A DNA stretch of 7,033 nt from an uncultured Gemmatimonadota bacterium (GTDB taxonomy: Bacteria; Gemmatimonadota; Gemmatimonadetes; Gemmatimonadales; GWC2-71-9), in NCBI GenBank assembly GCA_946887295.1, contig CAMPKP010000163.1:1-7033 (forward strand), written 5' to 3'. Both the position numbers and the translations under genes were made by a program. The notes below the pieces were generated by a model. That model made no database searches. It worked only from the letters and a program-made list of their open reading frames with translations, and was not told the DNA's origin. Shown here one piece after another: positions 1 through 6,508 of the stretch (its first letter is position 1; each line of letters starts with the position of its first letter).

Positions 1-601
1 CCTCCAGCCCCTCCACCTCCACCACCGCGTACGGCGGCACCAGCTCCGGAGTGAGGTTGGTCACCAGCGTGCCGAAGCGGTCCACGTACACCACCTGCCC
101 CACGACCGACTTGCCCTCGTAGTGCGGCTCGGTGTAGACCAGGCGCCCGGGCATGCCGGCGAACGGCTCGCCGAGGCTGGCCAGCGCCGTGCCATGAGCG
201 AGTGCGGCCGCCGCGGGAGCGAAGAGGTCGCGGCCATGGAAGGTGGCGGAAGCGCCGTCGGGACTCGGCAGCGAGACGATCTGCACCTCCGCGTCATGCA
301 GCACGAAGGTGAAGAGGCCGTTGTCCGGGCCCACGAAGTAGTGGCCGTGCGCGGCCAGCGCCAGCGCGGCCCGATCGGTGCCCACACCGGGATCCACGAC
401 GGCCAGGTGGACGGTGCCCTCCGGGAAGCGGTGCCAGGCTCGTCCCAGCAGGAACGCGCCCGCACGGACGTCCCCCGGCGGCACCGCGTGGGTCACGTCG
501 ACCAGCGTGGCGTCGGGGGCGGCGCTCAGCAGGACTCCCTTGACCTCGGCGACATAGGAGTCCGCCGTGCCGAAATCCGTGAGGAGCGTGATGAGGCTCA
601 T
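1..601 (-). CDS. SAM hydrolase / hydroxide adenosyltransferase (DUF62 family), C-terminus cut by window edge
   Basis: The family hydrolyses S-adenosyl-L-methionine to adenosine and L-methionine, and is the housekeeping relative of SAM-dependent chlorinases and fluorinases. The frame runs from the ATG at 601 through the window edge without a stop, giving about 200 visible residues; the family usually has roughly 250-290, so the C-terminal end lies outside. The N-terminus reads MSLITLLTDFGTADSY, the family's opening motif. The known catalytic triad can be placed: Asp70 and Arg77 in DPGVGTDR (the seven-residue spacing expected) and His122 in FHGRDLFAPAAAALA. YFVGPDNGLFT (about 88-98) is the substrate-binding segment, and YVDRFGTLVTNLT starts the C-terminal beta-barrel domain. 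The start has only a weak Shine-Dalgarno (GGCGGA). A TATACT (611-616) sits so close upstream that a very short leader is possible, but no matching -35 is seen. The family assignment is secure; the physiological role in this organism is not known. Confidence 0.93.
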   Translation of the reverse strand, partial: MSLITLLTDFGTADSYVAEVKGVLLSAAPDATLVDVTHAVPPGDVRAGAFLLGRAWHRFPEGTVHLAVVDPGVGTDRAALALAAHGHYFVGPDNGLFTFVLHDAEVQIVSLPSPDGASATFHGRDLFAPAAAALAHGTALASLGEPFAGMPGRLVYTEPHYEGKSVVGQVVYVDRFGTLVTNLTPELVPPYAVVEVEGLE

Positions 602-654
602 GGTCCGCCAAGTATAGCCCTCACTCGGTGCGGCTCCGAGAGGGCTTCCCCGCC

Positions 655-1212
655 GTGATCGTCATCTTCAGGTCGCGAGCGGATGCGGACAAGGTTCGGC
701 AACTGCTGCTGGACGGCGGCTACGGCGAGAAGGACGTGGAGGTACGCGACGCTGACGGCGTGCTGAAGGGTACGACGAAGGACCTCGAGGCTCCTAGGCC
801 TGCCGCGCGATCAGCCTCGCAGGATCGGCAGGGCGGCCGAACGCCCGGCGGTCCTGCGCTGGAGCTGGTCGGCGACGCTCTGAAGCTCGGCCGCGGCCGC
901 GCTCTCCGGCTCGGCCACGAGGATGGGGCGCCCGCCGTCCGCCAGCTCGGCGAGGCGGGGCTGCAACGGGATGCTTCCCAGCAGGTCCACACCGAGCTCG
1001 CTCGCCAGCCGCCGTCCACCGCCCGAGGAGAAGAGCTCGAGACGGCGGCCGCTCTCGGGATCCACGAAGCCGCTCATGTTCTCGACGATGCCGAGGACCG
1101 GCACTCCGACACGCTCGAACATCCGCGCGCCGCGGAGCGCGTCCCCCACCGCCATCTCCTGCGGCGTCGTGACGATCAATGCGCCGGAGACGTGCGTCGC
1201 CTGGACCAGTGA
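655..1212 (+). CDS. Possible small plus-strand protein; only the first ~50 codons look coding
   Basis: I do not recognise this gene. From a GTG at 655, preceded by GAGAGGG (638-644) at about 10 nt, the frame begins VIVIFRSRADADKVRQLLL, continues through a Gly-Gly-Tyr-Gly turn to KDVEVRDADG, and reaches EAP near 795. Hand counts for codons 1-45 give GC of roughly 73%, 33% and 84% at positions 1, 2 and 3, the classic pattern of a real gene in a GC-rich genome. No minus-strand gene covers 602-810. A beta strand, an amphipathic helix and a second strand can be read, loosely like small alpha/beta stress proteins (YflT-type), but this is only a resemblance. Beyond 811 the frame is in codon register opposite mrp, so its openness to 1212 is probably a shadow. 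It may be a short real gene whose stop was lost, a frameshifted gene (a TAG lies at 795-797 in another frame), or a remnant. The true end is uncertain. Confidence 0.35.
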   Translation: MIVIFRSRADADKVRQLLLDGGYGEKDVEVRDADGVLKGTTKDLEAPRPAARSASQDRQGGRTPGGPALELVGDALKLGRGRALRLGHEDGAPAVRQLGEAGLQRDASQQVHTELARQPPSTARGEELETAAALGIHEAAHVLDDAEDRHSDTLEHPRAAERVPHRHLLRRRDDQCAGDVRRLDQ

Positions 1213-1914
1213 GAGCTGCGCGTCGCCGGTGCCGGGAGGCAGGTCCACCAGGAAGTAATCGAGCGGCCCCCATTCCACGTCACGCAGAAATTGCGTCACG
1301 ATCTTCATGATGATCGGGCCGCGCCAGATCGCAGGGGCGTCGCGCTCCACCAGAAAGCCCAGTGACATCAGCTTGACGCCGAAGGCCTCGAGCGGCTGGA
1401 TCTTTCCGCCGGTGACCGGCGGGCGCTCGGAGACGCCGAACATGCGGGGAATGTTGGGTCCGTAGACGTCGGCATCCATCAGGCCGATCCGATGGCCCGC
1501 GCGAGCGAGCGCGACGGCCAGGTTGGCGGACACGGTGGACTTGCCCACTCCGCCCTTGCCGGAGGAGATCGCGATGATGCGCCCGAGGTTGGGCATCTCG
1601 GGCGCCGCCGCCGCCGGCGGCGCGCCCGCCGCGGCCGGAGGGCCGTGGGTGACCTTGGGAGGGCCGCTGGGATTGGTCACCGCGATCTTGACCGAATCGC
1701 GCCGCACTCCCTCCACCTCCTGCACGGCCGAGCGGGCCTGGCGCACGAGCGTGGCGGGATCCTCGGGAGCCAGCAGGAAGGTGAATCCGACCGCTCCGTC
1801 CGGGCTCACCACGAGATCGCGGATCATGCCGGCGGAGAGGAGATCGTTGTCGAGGCGGGGATTCCGGATTCTGGCGAGCGCGGCGACGACCTTGGCCTCG
1901 AGCGACTCGGCCAT
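811..1914 (-). CDS. mrp: Mrp/ApbC-type P-loop ATPase with N-terminal MIP18 (DUF59) domain, cysteine-free
   Basis: Mrp/ApbC/NBP35 proteins are cytoplasmic ATPases that bind and hand over iron-sulfur clusters. This one is 367 residues: a MIP18-like domain (about 1-83, with LLAPEDP at 47-53), an Ala/Pro linker (about 84-107), then the deviant Walker ATPase. Visible motifs are SGKGGVGKST (118-127), LMDADVYGPN (145-154), LVDLPPGTGD (222-231) and VTTPQE (248-253). The family's C-terminal landmark ENMSYFVCPHCG appears as ENMSGFVDPESG (278-289), so both CxxC cysteines are replaced. No cysteine occurs anywhere in the protein, and the Cys-Pro often seen in the N-terminal domain is Asp-Pro here. The ATG shares one base with the preceding stop (TGATG) and has GGAGG (1922-1926) seven bases upstream, indicating translational coupling to the NifU-domain gene. 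The frame is intact with all nucleotide-binding motifs, so this looks like a functional variant, not decay. How it would hold a cluster is unclear. Confidence 0.96.
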   Translation of the reverse strand: MAESLEAKVVAALARIRNPRLDNDLLSAGMIRDLVVSPDGAVGFTFLLAPEDPATLVRQARSAVQEVEGVRRDSVKIAVTNPSGPPKVTHGPPAAAGAPPAAAAPEMPNLGRIIAISSGKGGVGKSTVSANLAVALARAGHRIGLMDADVYGPNIPRMFGVSERPPVTGGKIQPLEAFGVKLMSLGFLVERDAPAIWRGPIIMKIVTQFLRDVEWGPLDYFLVDLPPGTGDAQLSLVQATHVSGALIVTTPQEMAVGDALRGARMFERVGVPVLGIVENMSGFVDPESGRRLELFSSGGGRRLASELGVDLLGSIPLQPRLAELADGGRPILVAEPESAAAAELQSVADQLQRRTAGRSAALPILRG

Positions 1915-2144
1915 CAGACCGCCTCCACGTGCCTGACCTCCGGCACCATCTCGCGCAGCCGGGCCTCGATGCCCTGGCGCAGCGTCACCGTGGAAGCGGC
2001 ACAGCCGTGGCAGGTCCCGCCGAGGCGGAGCAGGAGCACCCCATCGCCCTCGTCGAAGTCCACCACTTCCACGTGGCCACGGTGCGACGCGATGTAGGGC
2101 CGCAACGTGTCCAGCGTGCGCTCGATGCGATCAAGCGTGTCCAT
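1914..2144 (-). CDS. NifU C-terminal-domain (Nfu-type) iron-sulfur scaffold protein
   Basis: This 76-residue protein is essentially a stand-alone NifU C-terminal domain. The family assembles or carries [4Fe-4S] clusters at a CxxC pair, with two subunits sharing one cluster. The sequence shows the usual order: an N-terminal helix ending LRPYIASHRG, the strand HVEVVDF, LLLRLGGTCHGCAAST with Cys45 and Cys48, then a helix TLRQGIEARLREMVPEV (about 54-70). The length matches single-domain Nfu proteins. The usual DGG before the first strand is HRG here. The start at 2144 has a weak GGTGG (2148-2152). It is the first gene of a two-gene unit with mrp, whose start overlaps its stop by one base. A sigma70-like promoter lies about 40-65 bases upstream. 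The pairing supports a shared role in cluster delivery, with this protein supplying the only thiol ligands of the pair. Confidence 0.94.
   Translation of the reverse strand: MDTLDRIERTLDTLRPYIASHRGHVEVVDFDEGDGVLLLRLGGTCHGCAASTVTLRQGIEARLREMVPEVRHVEAV
1922..1926 (-). promoter_or_regulatory. Shine-Dalgarno GGAGG for mrp
   Basis: The minus strand reads GGAGG inside the last codons of the NifU-domain gene, seven bases before the mrp ATG. This is the clearest Shine-Dalgarno in the mrp unit. Together with the TGATG junction it fixes the mrp start and suggests reinitiation or coupled translation. Confidence 0.7.
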
Positions 2145-2182
2145 GTGCCACCGAACGGCTAATTCCTACCACCATAGTCGGC

Positions 2183-2210
2183 AATATAGGTTCTTCGGGT
2201 GGAACTTCAA
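2183..2210 (-). promoter_or_regulatory. Sigma70-like promoter for the NifU-domain/mrp unit
   Basis: On the minus strand TTGAAG (2205-2210) is separated by 16 bases from TATATT (2183-2188), close to the TTGACA/TATAAT consensus, in an otherwise GC-rich window. Transcription would begin near 2176, giving a leader of about 30 bases before the ATG at 2144. The -35 element contains the stop codon region of the upstream DHH gene (TGA at 2207-2209), so the two genes abut without separate intergenic space for the promoter. The call rests on the match and position only. Confidence 0.5.
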
Positions 2211-3244
2211 CCGCGGCCGGTGTCGGGACCGCCGTCGCTCCCCAGGTACTCGCGGGCCGCGGCGAGGACGGTGGCCTGCACCTCGGCGAGGGAGCCAGAG
2301 ATGGCCAGGCCTGCGGCCTTGGTGTGTCCTCCCCCTCCGAACCGCTTGGCGAATGCCGCGACGTCCACCGGCCCGATGGAGCGGAGGGAGACCTTCACCC
2401 GCCCCTGGCTCACTTCGCGGAAGAGAAGCGCCATGCGCACCCCGTCGATGGACCGGGGGAACTCCACCACGCCGTCGAGGTCGTCGGAGGAGACGCCCAG
2501 CCGCTCGATGGCGCCGGGCGGAACCGTGACCCACGCCAGGCCGTGGTCGGGCTCGACCACGAGCGTCTGCAGCGCCTCGGCGAAGAGCCGGGGCCGGCCC
2601 TCGGGCGCGCGGGCGTAGACCTCGGTGTAGATGTCCTCCGGATCCACGCCCGTCTCCAGCAGCTCGGCCGCGACCCTGAGGGTGCGCGGGCGGGTATTGC
2701 TGAAGCGGAAGCCGCCGGTGTCGGTGAGGATGGCGACGTAGAGCCCGCGGGCCACGGACTGATCGACCGTCCATCCGTTGGCGACCGCGAGCTCGAACAC
2801 CAGCTCGCCGGTGGCGGCCGCCTCGGGATCGAGATACCGGGGACCCGGCGGGAGCGCCCCCGCCCCGACGTGATGGTCGATGCAGGCCACCGGCACGCCG
2901 CGGCTCCGCACGGTCTCGGCCAGCATGCCCAGCCGGCCGAGGTCCCCGATGTCGAGCACTACGATGAGTTCGGCCCGCCTCAGCTCCTTGACCGCCTCGG
3001 CGGTCTTGTCCAGCTCCGGAATGTCCTCGAACAGGAAGGCGAAGCGAGGAGGCGTGGGGGTGGGATTGGTGATCACGACGTCGACGCCGCGGGCCCTCAG
3101 CAGGTGCGCCAGCCCCGCCTCGCTTCCCAGCCCGTCGCCGTCGGGATTGACGTGCGTGGTCAGGCACACCCGCTGCCCGGGCCGAAACGCGGCGGCGAAA
3201 TCCCGGGCCGCCTGAAGCCGGTCGGCAGAGAGGGAGAAGGGCAT
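2207..3244 (-). CDS. nrnA: DHH/DHHA1 family phosphoesterase, NrnA-like (nanoRNase / pAp phosphatase)
   Basis: The 345-residue protein has the two-domain layout of NrnA-type enzymes, cytoplasmic metal-dependent phosphoesterases that degrade very short RNAs and, in some members, dephosphorylate pAp. Metal-ligand motifs are all present: THVNPDGDGLGS (30-41; His31, Asp35, Asp37), VLDIGD with Asp98, the signature DHH at 123-125 in CIDHHVG, and TDTGGFRFSNT (174-184; Asp175). The C-terminal DHHA1 domain carries RFGGGGHTKAAG (301-312), the substrate-binding glycine loop. Length is normal or slightly long because of a short Gly/Asp-rich tail. The ATG at 3244 gives a natural N-terminus, but no Shine-Dalgarno and no convincing promoter are visible upstream. 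It follows the permease after a 119-base gap containing a hairpin. DHH proteins vary in substrate (oligoribonucleotides, pAp, cyclic-dinucleotide products), so NrnA is the best match, while the exact substrate is inferred. Confidence 0.9.
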   Translation of the reverse strand: MPFSLSADRLQAARDFAAAFRPGQRVCLTTHVNPDGDGLGSEAGLAHLLRARGVDVVITNPTPTPPRFAFLFEDIPELDKTAEAVKELRRAELIVVLDIGDLGRLGMLAETVRSRGVPVACIDHHVGAGALPPGPRYLDPEAAATGELVFELAVANGWTVDQSVARGLYVAILTDTGGFRFSNTRPRTLRVAAELLETGVDPEDIYTEVYARAPEGRPRLFAEALQTLVVEPDHGLAWVTVPPGAIERLGVSSDDLDGVVEFPRSIDGVRMALLFREVSQGRVKVSLRSIGPVDVAAFAKRFGGGGHTKAAGLAISGSLAEVQATVLAAAREYLGSDGGPDTGRG

Positions 3245-3310
3245 TCGCGGAAGATGGATGGGAGGGACGCGCGATGGTAGGGCGGAACGGCCGACGGTGC
3301 GTGCACGAGC

Positions 3311-3341
3311 GCGGCGCTCCGGTAAACACCCGGAGCGCCGC
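3311..3341 (-). terminator. GC-rich hairpin after the permease gene, probable terminator without a U tract
   Basis: A perfect 12-bp stem (3311-3322 pairing with 3330-3341) encloses a 7-base loop, starting 22 bases after the permease stop on the minus strand. The stem is almost all G and C. No run of T follows on either strand, so it is not a textbook intrinsic terminator. It could end transcription as a strong hairpin, protect the mRNA 3' end, or act with Rho. It separates the guaB-permease unit from the DHH gene. Confidence 0.55.
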
Positions 3342-3363
3342 TTCCCGCAATGGTTCTACCGTG

Positions 3364-4845
3364 CTACCTGGCGGCCTGCTGCACCTTCGAGTGGCGCTTC
3401 CCGTAGAGGAAGTAGATCGCGAGGCCGAGCGCCATCCACACGATCAGCCGGGCCCAGGTATCAACCGGCAGGCCGAGCATCAGGTAGAGACAGGCGGCGA
3501 TCCCCGCGAGCGGCACGAACGGCACCAGCGGGGTCCGGAACGGCCGGGGCCGCTCGGGATCGGTGTAGCGCAGCACCAGCACGCCGGCGCAGACGATGGC
3601 GAAGGCGAGCAGCGTGCCGATCGAGACCAGCTCGCCGAGGAGACCGATCGGCAGGAGGCCGGCGAAGATCATCGCGAAGCCACCGGTGACCGCGCTGGCG
3701 AGCCAGGGCGTCCGGAACTTCGGGTGCACCGCGCTGAAGATCGGCGGCAGCAATCCGTCCTTCGACATGGTGTAGAAGATCCGCGGCTGACCCAGGAGCA
3801 TGACCAGGATGACCGACGACAGTCCGGCGATCGCGCCGATCTTGATGATCGGCCGCAGCCAGGCGAGCTCCGGGCCCGCGGCGTTGATGCCGACCGCGAT
3901 GGGATCGGGGACGTTGAGCTGGGAGTAGTGGACGATACCGGTGAGCACGAGTGCGACCGCGATGTAGAGCACCGTACAGATCGCCAGGGAGCCCATGATG
4001 CCGATCGGCATGTCCTTCTGCGGATTTCGCGTCTCCTGGGCGGCCGTGGAGACGGCGTCGAATCCGATGTAGGCGAAGAAGATGACGCCGGCGCCGCGGA
4101 CGATGCCGTCCCAGCCGTACTTGCCGGGGCCTTCCTGCGGCGGAACGAACGGGGTCCAGTTGTCGGCGTTGATGTAGCCGATCCCGAAGGCGATGAACAG
4201 CAGCACCACCGTGACCTTGATGACCACCGCGATGTTGTTGAACGTGGCGGACTCGCTGATGCCGATGATCAGGAGGATCGTGATGAGGCCCACGATGAAC
4301 ATCGCCGGCACGTTGAGCACGTGTCCGGTGGCGGACCACCCCTCGGTGAAGAGTCGCCAGATGTTGAGCCCCGCGTCGGGCGGCGTGGTGTGCACGTACG
4401 GCGCGGAGGTGTAGGCCTCGGGAATCACGATGCCCAGGTCGCGGAGGAACGAGACCATGTACCCCGACCAGCCGACCGCCACCGTGGAGGCGGCGAAGAG
4501 ATACTCCAGGATCAGGTCCCACCCGATGATCCAGGCGACGAGCTCACCCAGCGTCGCGTAGCCGTAGGTGTAGGCTGAGCCGGCGATGGGGATCATCGCG
4601 GAAAATTCCGCGTAGCACAGTCCGGCGAAGGCGCAGGCGGTACCGGCGAGAATGAAGGAGTACACGATCGCCGGGCCGGCATAGCTCGCGGCCGCCTGCC
4701 CCGTCAACACGAAGATCCCGGCGCCGATGACCGCGCCGATTCCCAGCAGGACCAGGTTGACGGGTCCGAGCACGCGCTTGAGACTCTGGTCCGAGGCGAC
4801 CTCGGCCTGGAGCGCGGACACATCCTTGCGACGGAAGAGACTCAT
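3364..4845 (-). CDS. APC-superfamily amino-acid permease, cationic amino-acid transporter (CAT) type
   Basis: This is an integral inner-membrane transporter of the amino acid-polyamine-organocation superfamily, closest in pattern to bacterial CAT homologues such as YfnA and GkApcT, which take up amino acids by proton coupling. From the ATG at 4845 it has 493 residues and about 12 hydrophobic segments. Landmarks are GIGAVIGAGIFVLTG in segment 1 (35-49), GWDLILEYLFAAST in segment 3 (108-121; Glu114), FFAYIGFDAVSTAAQE in segment 6 (256-271) and QPRIFYTMSKDGLLP (353-367). A hydrophilic loop of about 40 residues (140-177) faces outward. The frame extends upstream to a TTG at 4890, but that start has poor ribosome-binding context. 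MSLFRRKDVSAL is the start expected for the family, so the ATG is preferred although its own Shine-Dalgarno is weak. It begins 58 bases after the guaB stop with no hairpin between, so co-transcription is likely. The substrate cannot be fixed from sequence. Confidence 0.93.
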   Translation of the reverse strand: MSLFRRKDVSALQAEVASDQSLKRVLGPVNLVLLGIGAVIGAGIFVLTGQAAASYAGPAIVYSFILAGTACAFAGLCYAEFSAMIPIAGSAYTYGYATLGELVAWIIGWDLILEYLFAASTVAVGWSGYMVSFLRDLGIVIPEAYTSAPYVHTTPPDAGLNIWRLFTEGWSATGHVLNVPAMFIVGLITILLIIGISESATFNNIAVVIKVTVVLLFIAFGIGYINADNWTPFVPPQEGPGKYGWDGIVRGAGVIFFAYIGFDAVSTAAQETRNPQKDMPIGIMGSLAICTVLYIAVALVLTGIVHYSQLNVPDPIAVGINAAGPELAWLRPIIKIGAIAGLSSVILVMLLGQPRIFYTMSKDGLLPPIFSAVHPKFRTPWLASAVTGGFAMIFAGLLPIGLLGELVSIGTLLAFAIVCAGVLVLRYTDPERPRPFRTPLVPFVPLAGIAACLYLMLGLPVDTWARLIVWMALGLAIYFLYGKRHSKVQQAAR

Positions 4846-4903
4846 GAGGTGCTCGCGAATATGGGAGATGGTGAGAGGACTGCGCGACAAGCCTTACTGC
4901 ACG

Positions 4904-6357
<1,454 letters not shown>

Positions 6358-6361
<4 letters not shown>

Positions 6362-6456
6362 GCGCTCCTGGGCGGCGTCGGCGTCCGGTCCGGATGCACG
6401 GCGGCCCGCCCGAGCCCGGTGGGGGCGCCTGGCGGGCCGAAGTTTGGCTGATCCAT
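6358..6456 (-). CDS. Possible 32-residue leader peptide overlapping the guaB start
   Basis: An ATG at 6456 opens a 32-codon frame that begins [12 protein letters not shown] and ends with a TGA overlapping the guaB ATG as ATGA, the arrangement typical of coupled translation. The peptide is rich in proline (eight residues) and glycine. Its ribosome-binding site is poor, and an open frame of this length can arise by chance in such GC-rich DNA. The exact ATGA overlap and the hairpin within it make it worth noting. No homologue is recognised. Confidence 0.22.
6365..6370 (-). promoter_or_regulatory. Shine-Dalgarno CAGGAG for guaB
   Basis: The minus strand reads CAGGAG followed by CGC and the guaB ATG, a strong though slightly close ribosome-binding site. 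It supports the start at 6361, which also gives the expected family N-terminus. Confidence 0.7.
6402..6439 (-). promoter_or_regulatory. GC-rich inverted repeat in the guaB leader
   Basis: Nine bases at 6402-6410 pair perfectly with 6431-6439 around a 20-base loop that can itself fold through short GCCC and GGGC stretches. In a transcript from upstream it would form 40 to 78 bases before the guaB start, inside the possible leader ORF. No U tract follows, so it is not an ordinary terminator. A leader structure that modulates guaB is possible, but GC-rich spacers often contain such stems. The rest of the 147-base gap shows no convincing promoter: TTGACC (6507-6512) has no matching -10. Confidence 0.25.
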
Positions 6457-6508
6457 CTCGAAGACTAGAACCGGGTTCGGGCTAACGCAAGCGCGTGCCG
6501 CGCCGGGG

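Noticed and set aside
294..611. Minus-strand ORF over the SAM hydrolase
   Set aside because: Frame offset from the real gene; the ATG at 601 gives all family motifs and the catalytic triad.
611..616. TATACT as a -10 element for the SAM hydrolase gene
   Set aside because: No -35 match at suitable spacing, and it would give an almost leaderless mRNA. Possible but unsupported.
783..801. Cluster of short palindromes (CCTCGAGG, CCTAGG, AGGCCT) just past the mrp stop
   Set aside because: They are 6-8 bases long, with no stable extended stem and no T tract, so I do not call a terminator.
2166..3350. 394-codon minus-strand ORF overlapping the DHH gene
   Set aside because: Arg- and Gly-rich in the wrong frame; the DHH, NPDGD and GGGGH motifs are all in the frame that starts at 3244.
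3274..4578. 434-codon plus-strand ORF opposite the permease
   Set aside because: It is rich in Asp, His, Arg and Glu with no recognisable fold, and lies fully antisense to a clear transporter gene. It is a GC-driven shadow.
4846..4890. TTG start extending the permease by 15 residues
   Set aside because: The extension is not typical of the family, and the ribosome-binding context is only AAGG one base before the TTG. The internal ATG gives the usual MSLFRRK start.
6468..6478. Palindrome GAACC-G-GGTTC upstream of guaB
   Set aside because: Arms are only five bases and there is a single copy. It could be an operator half-site arrangement, but such palindromes are expected by chance.
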